Of a stretch of DNA of 64,000 nucleotides, positions 16,850 through 23,336 are shown in pieces. The translations under genes were made by a program, and so were the position numbers. The notes under the pieces were generated by a model. It saw only the letters and a list, made by a program, of their open reading frames with translations, was not told the origin of the DNA and did no database searches. Positions within the stretch are counted from its first letter, which is position 1, and the number at the start of each line of letters is the position of its first letter. The DNA lies in the NCBI RefSeq assembly GCF_009663465.1, contig NZ_QXHU01000006.1:54992-118991 (forward strand), written 5' to 3'. The stretch comes from Riemerella anatipestifer (GTDB taxonomy: Bacteria > Bacteroidota > Bacteroidia > Flavobacteriales > Weeksellaceae).

Positions 16850-18283
16850 TTAAAAACCCTTTAGAGCTATCGCTTCTTTGTAACCAAACATTCCTCTGTC
16901 TTTAATCATATCCGCTACACCTTCTGGAAGTTGGCATTCCCAACCTGTTTCGCAATTTGCAATTTTAGCCAGAATCTCACGAGAGTAAATTTCGGAATAT
17001 TTAGGATTATAAGTCTCAATATCAACGATTCTATTATTATGCTTAAAATACTTATACAGTTCCTTAAGATTTTCGGTAACTTTCAAATTGTCAGAATTTA
17101 ATACCTCATGAGATTCAGGATCTTTGTATGGATACAAATAAACTTTCATATCTTTTCTAAAGAATTTACCAAACGCTTCCAATATTCCACCTGGCAAGTT
17201 TTTGTAATAATCTTCATCAAAAACCATCAACAAATTATTAACGCCCATCGCTACCCCTAGATAGCGAATGTTATAGCTGTAAAAATACTCTACCAAACGA
17301 TAATACTCAGAAAAGTTAGACACCATTACAGTATAACCCAACTTTGCCAACACATCTACCCTATCCAAAAAGTCTCTCTCGTCTATTTTACCCGTTGCTC
17401 TAAGATTAGCCGTTGTAATTTCAAAGATAATTACGGTATCTTCAGGTTTTCCTTTAGTATCCTTTAGAAATAGATTTAGCCCATTTTCAAACATATCTAT
17501 ATTTACCAATGTTACAGGTCTAAAACTACCTCTAACCGCAAAAACATCTTTTTTGTAAAGAATATCTGCAGGAAGCATATTTTTACCTTCCGAATTAAAT
17601 ATCACCGCTTCTGTCATACCTTTTTTGACAAGTTGTAAGCTCATCAATCGGTTATCAACATATTCAAACGCAGGCCCCTGAAAATCAATCATATCAATTT
17701 CTATTTTATCAATAGAAATATCATCGTAAAGGCTGTTAATCAAGTGTCTTGGATTATCAGCATAGTTAAAAGCCCCAAAAATGAGATTAACACCTAGATT
17801 CCCTAAAGTTTCCTGCTGAAGCGTAGCATCATTTTCTTTAAATCTGATATGCAGAATAATTTCGCTGTACTCCACTCCTGCCTCGTGCTGGAACATCAAT
17901 CCTACCCAACCATGACCTTTAAAGGTCTTGTGGTAATTTATCGTGGTTACGGTATTAGCATACGAAAAAAACTTTCTATCTGGAGTTTCGGTATTATCTA
18001 GTCGCTCCTCTATAAGGCTCACCTCGTGTCTGAGCATTTTTTTTAATCTATTCTGAGTAACGAATCTATTTTTAACCTCTTGCCCATAGATGGCATTACT
18101 ATATTCCTTATCATAAGCAGACATCGCTTTAGCAATAGTACCGGAAGCTCCTCCTGCTCTAAAGAAATGACGTACCGTCTCCTGCCCCGCTCCAATTTCC
18201 GCAAATGTCCCGTATATTGAAGGGTCTAAATTAACAGCTAATGCTTTTTGTTTAGGGGTTAAAACCGCTTTGATTCCCGACAT
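16850..18283 (-). CDS. Conserved Bacteroidota protein of unknown function
   Basis: 477 residues from the start MSGIKAVLTPKQKALAVN. I take ATG 18283, not the longer frame, because the longer one would run into the divergent MBL gene and the MSGIK opening looks like a normal cytosolic start. The protein is soluble, without signal or transmembrane segment. Notable blocks are AEIGAGQETVRHFFRAGGASG, SAYDKEYSNAIYG and a C-terminal DRGMFGYKEAI. Relatives are sometimes annotated as nicotinate-nucleotide adenylyltransferase, but I see no HxGH nucleotidyl-transferase motif, so I give no function. Confidence 0.75.
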   Translation of the reverse strand: MSGIKAVLTPKQKALAVNLDPSIYGTFAEIGAGQETVRHFFRAGGASGTIAKAMSAYDKEYSNAIYGQEVKNRFVTQNRLKKMLRHEVSLIEERLDNTETPDRKFFSYANTVTTINYHKTFKGHGWVGLMFQHEAGVEYSEIILHIRFKENDATLQQETLGNLGVNLIFGAFNYADNPRHLINSLYDDISIDKIEIDMIDFQGPAFEYVDNRLMSLQLVKKGMTEAVIFNSEGKNMLPADILYKKDVFAVRGSFRPVTLVNIDMFENGLNLFLKDTKGKPEDTVIIFEITTANLRATGKIDERDFLDRVDVLAKLGYTVMVSNFSEYYRLVEYFYSYNIRYLGVAMGVNNLLMVFDEDYYKNLPGGILEAFGKFFRKDMKVYLYPYKDPESHEVLNSDNLKVTENLKELYKYFKHNNRIVDIETYNPKYSEIYSREILAKIANCETGWECQLPEGVADMIKDRGMFGYKEAIALKGF

Positions 18284-18338
18284 ATTCGCAATATTTATAT
18301 TTTTTTGTAAATTTACCAAAATGATTTTAAACTCAAAA

Positions 18339-19106
18339 ATGAAGCTAAAATTTTTAGGCACAGGCACTTCGCAAGGCATACCTGTTATAGGATCTAAGCA
18401 CCCTGTTTGTCTTTCTCAAAATCCTAAAGATAAAAGACTTAGATCTTCCGCCATAATTACAACTAATGCTAATAAAAAAATCTTAATAGATTGCGGCCCC
18501 GACTTTAGACAACAAATGCTTTCCTTCGGAGAATCTCACATAGATGCACTCCTAGTAACGCACGAGCATAATGACCATATTATTGGACTAGACGACCTTC
18601 GTCCCATTATTTTCAACACTAATAAAAACATACCTATCTATTGTTTAGAAAGAGTTTCAAACGAAATTATGCAAAGGTTTCCCTATGCCTTCGCTACGGA
18701 AAAATATCCTGGAGCACCAAGTTTTGACTTGTATAAAATTACTGACCAATCATTTGAACTACTAGAAACTTTAGTAGAACCTATAGAAGTACTCCACGGA
18801 AAACTCCCCATACTTGGTTATAAAATAGGAAATCTAGCCTATGTCACCGATGCGAGTTTCATTAGTGAAGTCCAACTTAAAAAATTAAAAAATTTAGATA
18901 TTTTAATCATTAACTGCTTAAGAGCAGAAGAAGCTCATACTTCTCACTTTATACTTCCACAAGTTTTAGATCTTATAGAAATCCTAAAACCTAAAATGAC
19001 TTACCTCACACATATTAGCCATAGATTAGGGTTTCACGATGAAATAGAAAGTCTATTACCTCCGCACATAAAACCAGCTTATGACGGATTGGAAATTTTT
19101 TGGTAA
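18339..19106 (+). CDS. MBL-fold metal-dependent hydrolase (PhnP/RNase Z-like)
   Basis: 255 residues from MKLKFLGTGTSQGIP. The metallo-beta-lactamase motif is THEHNDHIIGLDDLRP, with LIDCGPDF before it, GKLPILGYKIG, VTDAS, and a late His in YLTHISH. This is the pattern of the PhnP/YycJ-like hydrolases, phosphodiesterases acting on nucleic-acid-derived or cyclic phosphate substrates; the actual substrate is unknown. The start at 18339 is chosen over upstream in-frame ATGs (18270, 18321) because the conserved fold starts at once and the upstream part overlaps the divergent gene. Confidence 0.85.
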   Translation: MKLKFLGTGTSQGIPVIGSKHPVCLSQNPKDKRLRSSAIITTNANKKILIDCGPDFRQQMLSFGESHIDALLVTHEHNDHIIGLDDLRPIIFNTNKNIPIYCLERVSNEIMQRFPYAFATEKYPGAPSFDLYKITDQSFELLETLVEPIEVLHGKLPILGYKIGNLAYVTDASFISEVQLKKLKNLDILIINCLRAEEAHTSHFILPQVLDLIEILKPKMTYLTHISHRLGFHDEIESLLPPHIKPAYDGLEIFW

Positions 19107-19122
19107 AATTCTAGAAAATATT

Positions 19123-19152
19123 TTTGTATAATCTAAAAAAAGTATATATTTG
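19123..19152 (+). promoter_or_regulatory. Promoter of tRNA-Leu
   Basis: TTTG at 19123-19126, 18 bp spacer, then TATATTTG at 19145-19152. This fits the Bacteroidota sigma-ABfr consensus TTTG-N19-TAnnTTTG. The tRNA begins 21 bp downstream. Confidence 0.8.
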
Positions 19153-19172
19153 CAGTCTCTAATTCAACCCTT

Positions 19173-19254
19173 GCCCAGATGGCGGAATTGGTAGACGCGT
19201 TGGTCTCAAACACCAATGCCGAAAGGCGTGCCGGTTCGATCCCGGCTCTGGGTA
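19173..19254 (+). tRNA. tRNA-Leu (CAA anticodon)
   Basis: The acceptor stem GCCCAGA pairs with TCTGGGT (first pair G-U), with discriminator A at 19254. The anticodon stem TTGGT/ACCAA encloses the loop CTCAAAC, giving anticodon CAA, which reads UUG. A long variable arm (GCCGAAAGGCGT) is typical of tRNA-Leu, and the T arm contains GGTTCGATCC. CCA is not encoded. Its 3' end is the attachment site of the integrative element that follows. Confidence 0.97.
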
Positions 19255-19261
19255 CGATTTT

Positions 19262-19302
19262 AAAAGCGTAATTTGTTAATTTATAACGAGTTACGCTTTT
19301 TT
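19262..19302 (+). terminator. Element-borne terminator after tRNA-Leu
   Basis: AAAAGCGTAA at 19262-19271 pairs with TTACGCTTTT at 19291-19300, closing a 19-nt loop, and is followed by more T residues. It lies just inside the left attachment site, so the element supplies it in place of the displaced native terminator at 24821-24850. Confidence 0.8.
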
Positions 19303-19313
19303 GTTTCTCCATT

Positions 19314-19341
19314 TTGCCGACGAATTGCCGATTTTTGCCGA
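19314..19341. repeat. Integrase arm-type repeats, left end
   Basis: Three direct copies of TTGCCGA at 19314, 19325 and 19335 (steps of 11 and 10 bp, one helical turn). The same motif with the same 11 bp step is at 24663-24680 near the right end. Position and phasing suit binding of the tyrosine recombinase or its Xis partner. Confidence 0.6.
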
Positions 19342-19390
19342 AAAAATGAAATTTCCTAAAAATTCAGACCCTTTTTGTTGTCCTTAACAA

Positions 19391-19443
19391 TATGGTAACT
19401 TAATACTCTTGTATGATAACTTAGGAGGTTTATATGGTAACTT
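19391..19443. repeat. Three iteron-like direct repeats, 21 bp period
   Basis: TATGGTAACT at 19391, TATGATAACTT at 19412 and TATGGTAACTT at 19433 are spaced exactly 21 bp apart, two helical turns. They lie between the left end and the first element gene. They could be iterons of a replication origin or operator sites for an element-encoded HTH protein. Confidence 0.6.
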
Positions 19444-19504
19444 TCTTGTGATTTTATTTGCCATACATAACAGAAGCCCCTGCAAACCTCATCTATATTG
19501 CTCT

Positions 19505-19565
19505 GATTATGAAACATTAGCCTTTTTAGTCTATTGATTATGAACATTTAGCCCTTTTAGTCTAT
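19505..19565. repeat. Tandem 31 bp direct repeat
   Basis: GATTATGAAACATTAGCC and then TTTTTAGTCTATT at 19505-19535 are repeated with few changes at 19536-19565. The repeat lies between the iteron-like sites and the terminator of the 114-aa gene, with no reading frame. A protein-binding or origin role is possible. Confidence 0.6.
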
Positions 19566-19575
19566 ACGCAAATAC

Positions 19576-19601
19576 AAAAAAGCCCCCTGTATTTTGGGGG
19601 C
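19576..19601 (-). terminator. Terminator of the leftmost element gene
   Basis: GCCCCC at 19582-19587 pairs with GGGGGC at 19596-19601 around an 8-nt loop. Read on the minus strand it is followed by six T residues. It lies 5 bp beyond the stop of the 114-aa gene. Confidence 0.85.
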
Positions 19602-19606
19602 AGTGG

Positions 19607-19951
19607 TCAGAGTTTTATAGTTGGGGTTATATTTAAAGCGGTTTCTATTTCGCTGATGAGTTCCAACTCTTGGAGTGGGATTAGTGTTTGTGCAAATTGC
19701 AATACATTAGCTACCTCTATCGGACTTGCACCGAGTGTATCGTATTGCTGTTTTGGTGTCATTTTGCCGTTATCTTCTAGATTATACAAAGCACACGCAC
19801 AAACCCCTATTATGTTTTTGACTAACCAACCTAAATTTTGCGTTTGGTCAAAGGGGCTACACTTTAACCCTTTTTCTTTAATTGTACTAATGTACTGGTC
19901 TAGTTCTACTGGTTTACCGTTGATGATTACGGCAGTTTCTTTTTTGGTCAT
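19607..19951 (-). CDS. Element-encoded hypothetical protein, 114 aa
   Basis: A small soluble protein starting MTKKETAVIINGKPVELDQY. A central hydrophobic helix (LVKNIIGVCACALYNL) is followed by PIEVANVLQFAQTLIPLQELELISEIETAL, probably helical. No family is recognised. It is the last gene of the element in reading direction and has its own terminator. The sequence just upstream of its ATG (TTCCTAAATACCAAGAAT) is one of two direct repeats enclosing the structured RNA at 19978-20051. Confidence 0.65.
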   Translation of the reverse strand: MTKKETAVIINGKPVELDQYISTIKEKGLKCSPFDQTQNLGWLVKNIIGVCACALYNLEDNGKMTPKQQYDTLGASPIEVANVLQFAQTLIPLQELELISEIETALNITPTIKL

Positions 19952-20098
19952 AATTCTTGGTATTTAGGAATATTAAACCCGTACGGCTAAGGTGTCCTAC
20001 GCTACCAAAAGCGTTGCAGGGCTTTCGCCTACTGCCACCATACCACACGGGCAAAATGTTTGTTTTTCTTGTCATTATTTTTGGTATTTAGGAATTAC
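19949..20098. repeat. Direct repeats flanking a structured segment
   Basis: The plus strand has TCATAATTCTTGGTATTTAG at 19949-19968 and TCATTATTTTTGGTATTTAG at 20072-20091, each continuing GAAT, 123 bp apart. On the minus strand both copies are followed by ATGAC. The upstream copy opens a frame of about 53 codons (MTRKTNILPVWYGG...) which overlaps the true 114-aa start and runs through the hairpins, so I do not call it a gene. Confidence 0.7.
19978..20051 (-). ncRNA. Candidate structured RNA, three-way junction
   Basis: On the minus strand CCCGT pairs with ACGGG as the closing helix, continued by GGTG/CACC. Two hairpins sit inside: GCAGTAGG-CGAAAG-CCCTGC and ACGCT-TTTGGT-AGCGT. The segment is much more GC-rich than the AT-rich surroundings and ends about 25 bp before the ATG of the 114-aa gene, so it would lie in its 5' leader. 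It could be a regulatory leader, a self-cleaving RNA or a replication signal. No Rfam family is recognised by eye. Confidence 0.5.
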
Positions 20099-20361
20099 AA
20101 ATATAACTAAAACCTCATCTATTTTATAATTAAATTGTAGTTTTTTGGGATTAAAGCGTAATTTTTTGAGGTAAAAATGGTAATTAAATGTAAATAAAAC
20201 GCAATTAACACTCAATTAAACGCTTCATCTAATTTTGTGTAAACCATTTATCAAAAGGCATTTGCAGGGTTTTTAGCGTTTTTAATATTGCTTAATGGGG
20301 GTGTACCGCCCCTGTATAAAATAATCGCTCAAAATAACCACATTTAACCCTTTGGGTATAG
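20099..20361. other. AT-rich non-coding stretch of the element
   Basis: No gene is seen here. Two hairpins are present: GGGG-GTGTACCG-CCCC at 20297-20312, and GTATAGC/GCTATAC at 20356-20377, the second overlapping the stop of the 65-aa gene and probably serving as its terminator. AATTAAA-type short repeats (GTAATTAAATG, GCAATTAACACTCAATTAAAC) fill the rest. With a replication initiator encoded nearby, a replication origin could lie here. Confidence 0.45.
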
Positions 20362-20559
20362 CTACATTTTGCTATACACTCCCCTTGAATATAATATATC
20401 CTCTATTGTTGAGGGCGATAAATAAAATTCGTCCGAAAGTTTTTCTATTATAAAGCTCTCTTTCCAATGAGGATAGTTTTCAGTTAAAGTGTTGTATCTG
20501 TTCCGTATTTTTTTATTGCGGTCTATTATTCTTTTGTTTCGTTCTTTGTGTTTACTCAT
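20362..20559 (-). CDS. Small HTH protein, 65 aa
   Basis: MSKHKERNKRIIDRNKKIRN is a basic N-terminal segment. EKLSDEFYLSPSTIEDIL follows, a compact helix-turn-helix with the recognition helix at SPSTIEDILYSRG. Similar short proteins are common on Bacteroidota phages and plasmids, and a DNA-binding or copy-control role is inferred from that. It is transcribed away from the divergent small RNA at 20599-20676, and the two start regions share the same 40 bp. Confidence 0.7.
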   Translation of the reverse strand: MSKHKERNKRIIDRNKKIRNRYNTLTENYPHWKESFIIEKLSDEFYLSPSTIEDILYSRGVYSKM

Positions 20560-20568
20560 CGTTTTTGT

Positions 20569-20598
20569 TTTGTTGGTTTAAATATTTTTATATCTTTG
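20569..20598 (+). promoter_or_regulatory. Promoter of the small RNA
   Basis: TTTG at 20569-20572, 18 bp spacer, then TATCTTTG at 20591-20598, the Bacteroidota consensus. No reading frame follows on the plus strand before the terminator at 20646-20676. Confidence 0.75.
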
Positions 20599-20676
20599 CA
20601 CCGTCGGGGCGTAAAACCTCTGACACGCCTAGCATCAGTTAGGTCAAAAGCACAGACTATTTTAGTTTGTGCTTTT
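20599..20676 (+). ncRNA. Candidate pseudoknotted small RNA convergent with rep
   Basis: The promoter at 20569-20598 and a strong terminator define a transcript of about 70-75 nt. GGCGT (20608-20612) pairs with ACGCC (20625-20629). The loop ACCTCTGA (20616-20623) pairs with TCAG..AGGT (20635-20644, UU bulge), forming an H-type pseudoknot. The terminator stem is 20646-20658 with 20664-20676, 13 bp, followed by CTTT. It ends 2 bp before the rep stop on the opposite strand, so the same hairpin can end rep transcription. A copy-control RNA or an RNA sponge is possible. Confidence 0.6.
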
Positions 20677-20678
20677 CT

Positions 20679-22199
20679 TTATTCGGGTGGTCTGCCCTTA
20701 TTTATCTTCGTTATTTCCCTTATTAGCTGTTTTGCCCTTAGTGTCGTGAATGTTTGCGGAGGACGGTTTTTATCGTTAGTTATCATAACTTTTTTTATTT
20801 GTCTTATCCAGTCTTTTGGGGCGTGTATTTCGCTTTGGCTTAGGTGGTCGGCATATTGTAGCCCGTCTGCCTTGTAGATTACCAACAAAGGAAGATTAAG
20901 CCGTTCTAATTTTGGCAGGAGTTTTTTTAGGGCTTTCATTTCTTGCACCCTGTTTTTTTGCCTTTCTTTGGTTCTGCGTTTGCCATTGTATTGGTTTTTG
21001 CATTTTAAACCGCAAAACTTAGCGTTTGCCCGTTTGTTAGTTAATTCTTTTTTACAGTTCATACATTTACATCTATTTTTTTGGTTAAGTTGAGGTATTT
21101 TTTTAGGGCTTTTTTTACTAGAATTAGTATTGTTATTTTTAGAGTTATTTTCTTTATAAAAATGAGTGTGTATATCGGGTAAAATATTACCCGTTTTTAA
21201 CCCTTTATCTAAATGGTTAATTTGTCGCCAATTTTCATTTTTTAAGCGTTGCTCTTTTTGGTTAAAATCTTCGTTATTTTTTTGGTTCTGAAACTTGGTT
21301 AATTTGTCGCCAATTTCTTCGGGTGTAAGCGTTGTTAATTTTTGCAGTTTCTCAATAAACAGTCCTGTTATTACCTCTTTGGCGTTAATCCCTTTACTGT
21401 ATAGACTTTGGAACTTTTTTAAATCATTCTTAGCCTTATAGTAAGTGTTTCGGTTGAGGTTGCACCAGTAGTGAACATCAAAAAAACGGAGGTATTTTTT
21501 TTGTCGGTGTTCGGTCATTTGCCTATAATCCAAACTTTTATCTATAAAAATAATATCGCTCCATATTTCTAGTATTCTTTCCGATAGTTTAAGCCAAACA
21601 TCTTTATTTTGTAGGTCGGCTAGAGTTTTAACGCCTAGCTTTTTAGCATACTCCATTTTCTTAACAACCACCTCAAAACGCATAAGTCGGGAAGGCTTTT
21701 TTGTTTGGTGTAGCCCTTTATCATAAATTTTTATTTCGTATTGTTGGAAGTCTATTTTTATCCCGTTGCGTTTGCCGTTTATTTTATTGATACCTGCAAT
21801 ATTCATTTTATAGCACTTCACGGCTTCGTAAACATTAGAAATATCAAAAGGCAGGTTAATATTTAGCCCAAACTCAAAACGCTTTAAATCGGCGGTTTCT
21901 GCACTTACCGACAAATCCGTTTTTAGTAGGTCGCAAGTGGTTAAAAAGTCGTTATAGTCATAATCAAAAGCGTTGTGGTCGCCATTGTTATAATATCTAG
22001 GCAAAGCCCCTCTAGCTTCGCAATATGTTTCCGCTTCGCCTTCAATTATAGAAAGGTGCAGACCTTTAATATCGGTGTGTCTGTTATTATACGGCATCTC
22101 TCCCGTTGTTACATCAGTCCACGAACGAAAGGACAAATTTTTATTATTTGTCCATTGGGTCGGGTTGAGGTTACATAATATTTTAACGCCGTCTATCAA
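20679..22199 (-). CDS. Replication initiation protein, phage/plasmid gene II-like
   Basis: 506 residues. The core RFEFGLNINLPFD (about 108-120), KIDFQQYEIKIYDKG (about 147-161) and MRFEVVVKKMEYAKKLGVKTLADL (about 172-195) follows the layout of the Phage_CRI / II-X family of rolling-circle initiators found in filamentous phages and small plasmids; family assignment is from memory of that pattern. The C-terminal part adds a Lys/Asn-rich linker and a zinc-ribbon-like block with Cys pairs CKCMNCKKE and FCGLKCKNQYNGKRRTKERQ. It would nick an element origin and start circular replication. Confidence 0.65.
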   Translation of the reverse strand: MIDGVKILCNLNPTQWTNNKNLSFRSWTDVTTGEMPYNNRHTDIKGLHLSIIEGEAETYCEARGALPRYYNNGDHNAFDYDYNDFLTTCDLLKTDLSVSAETADLKRFEFGLNINLPFDISNVYEAVKCYKMNIAGINKINGKRNGIKIDFQQYEIKIYDKGLHQTKKPSRLMRFEVVVKKMEYAKKLGVKTLADLQNKDVWLKLSERILEIWSDIIFIDKSLDYRQMTEHRQKKYLRFFDVHYWCNLNRNTYYKAKNDLKKFQSLYSKGINAKEVITGLFIEKLQKLTTLTPEEIGDKLTKFQNQKNNEDFNQKEQRLKNENWRQINHLDKGLKTGNILPDIHTHFYKENNSKNNNTNSSKKSPKKIPQLNQKNRCKCMNCKKELTNKRANAKFCGLKCKNQYNGKRRTKERQKNRVQEMKALKKLLPKLERLNLPLLVIYKADGLQYADHLSQSEIHAPKDWIRQIKKVMITNDKNRPPQTFTTLRAKQLIREITKINKGRPPE

Positions 22200-22215
22200 T
22201 TTGGGATAGGTTTGT

Positions 22216-22524
22216 TTAGCTTTCTATTAAAAGAGTTAAAGCATTGGTTAGGTAGTCTGTTATTGTTGTTTTTGCGGTGCGGTTATCTAAATATCCCAGT
22301 AGGGTAAGTTTACACGCATTGCGTACACTAGAAGCACACAAATAAGCCCCCAGTATTTCGGGGGTGGGGGCTTCGGGGTTTCCTTTCTTTTGGGGATTAG
22401 GGTAAGTGCCTAGCGTGTCTATTATTTCGCTATATACTTTGGCGTGTTCATCTTCGGGTAAATAGTCCACTACTGCGATGAGGTCTATACACTCCATTAG
22501 TATTTGCTCTTTTGGTGAGTGCAT
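22216..22524 (-). CDS. Element-encoded hypothetical protein, 102 aa
   Basis: A small helical acidic protein: MHSPKEQILMECIDLIAVVDYLPEDEHAKVYSEIID, then NACKLTLLGYLDNRTAK and a final helix TDYLTNALTLLIES. No motif or family is recognised. It starts 2 bp after the stop of the HTH gene and ends 16 bp before rep, so it belongs to the same transcript. It has a helix-rich, low-complexity-free look similar to small accessory proteins of Bacteroidota elements. Confidence 0.65.
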   Translation of the reverse strand: MHSPKEQILMECIDLIAVVDYLPEDEHAKVYSEIIDTLGTYPNPQKKGNPEAPTPEILGAYLCASSVRNACKLTLLGYLDNRTAKTTITDYLTNALTLLIES

Positions 22525-22526
22525 TA

Positions 22527-22802
22527 CTATTTAGCTTTTAAGGATTGTAAAACTTCGTCTTTCTTATACATTACCCTGTTACCTATACGATAGGAGGTTA
22601 AAAGCCCCTGTTTAGTCCAGTTGTTTATGGTCATTAAACTAACCCTTAGCATTTTTGCCACCTCTTTTTTATGCATTAAATCGTGGCTTTCTACTGGTTG
22701 AGGTTCGGGAGTTTGTAGCTCATTTTTTACGGCGGTAGCTATTGCTTTGATGAGTTCGTTTGCGGTTACGCCTTGTACTTGGGTTACTTGTAGGTTTTCC
22801 AT
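22527..22802 (-). CDS. Helix-turn-helix excisionase-like protein
   Basis: 91 residues. The C-terminal half is a MerR/Xis-type winged HTH: DLMHKKEVAKMLRVSLMTINNWTKQGLLTSYRIGNRVMYKK, with recognition helix SLMTINNWTKQ and wing YRIGNRVMY. This domain (HTH_17) is encoded next to tyrosine recombinases in most Bacteroidota integrative elements and serves as excisionase or regulator. Here it lies one non-coding gap from the recombinase and is first in the rep transcript. Confidence 0.85.
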   Translation of the reverse strand: MENLQVTQVQGVTANELIKAIATAVKNELQTPEPQPVESHDLMHKKEVAKMLRVSLMTINNWTKQGLLTSYRIGNRVMYKKDEVLQSLKAK

Positions 22803-23336
22803 AACTTTATATTATTTATATTATTTTATCATTTTTATTAAATTATAAACAATTACAAAACAAGGGTTAAAACCCTTTGTTTTTAATAAAGTTATAGCGG
22901 GTTTTTATTTTTTACAAGCTGGTTTTTGAACGACAAAACGAAATATCCAAAAAAAATAACGAAAATAGGCGGGTTTTTATATTAAATCACTGACAAACAA
23001 TATTTTAATGTTAAAATATATGTAATTACACCCCCTCCAGTTTGCTAAATTTTGCACTTAAAGGGTGTTGAGTTGTTATTACACCCCACTTAAAGGGCTA
23101 AAAAAACACACTTTTTGTCCACCCAAAAAAGAGATTTTTTTTATAATTTAACTTTTTATAGTGATTGATTTTTTGAAAAAAAAGAGAGTATTTTTAATTT
23201 TATCACTAGATTTTTATTATTTATAAAAATTAACAAAAACATAATAAAAACATAAAATAAATATAAAATACATAAATACAAAATAAGAAAACCCCTAGTA
23301 TATAGGGGCGTAAAATAATTTATTTTTAAAGAACTT
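22803..23336. other. Non-coding gap with repeats, possible origin or control region
   Basis: 534 bp, very AT-rich, no reading frame supported. Two modules recur at about 23020-23100: TTACACCCC (twice) and ACTTAAAGGG (twice), one pair set partly inverted to give ACCCC/GGGGT-type complementarity. The hairpin CCCCTAGTATATAGGGG at 23292-23308, followed on minus by TTTTCTTATTTT, is the likely recombinase terminator. Confidence 0.55.
23292..23308 (-). terminator. Terminator of the recombinase gene
   Basis: CCCCTA pairs with TAGGGG around a 5-nt loop, with TTTT following on the minus strand. It is 28 bp beyond the recombinase stop. Confidence 0.75.

Noticed and set aside
19955..20080. 53-codon frame MTRKTNILPVWYGG over the structured RNA
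   Set aside because: It overlaps the hairpins and the start of the 114-aa gene, and its sequence follows the base pairing instead of protein logic.
22803..23336. Additional small gene between the HTH protein and the recombinase
   Set aside because: All frames are short, AT-rich and without starts at plausible positions.
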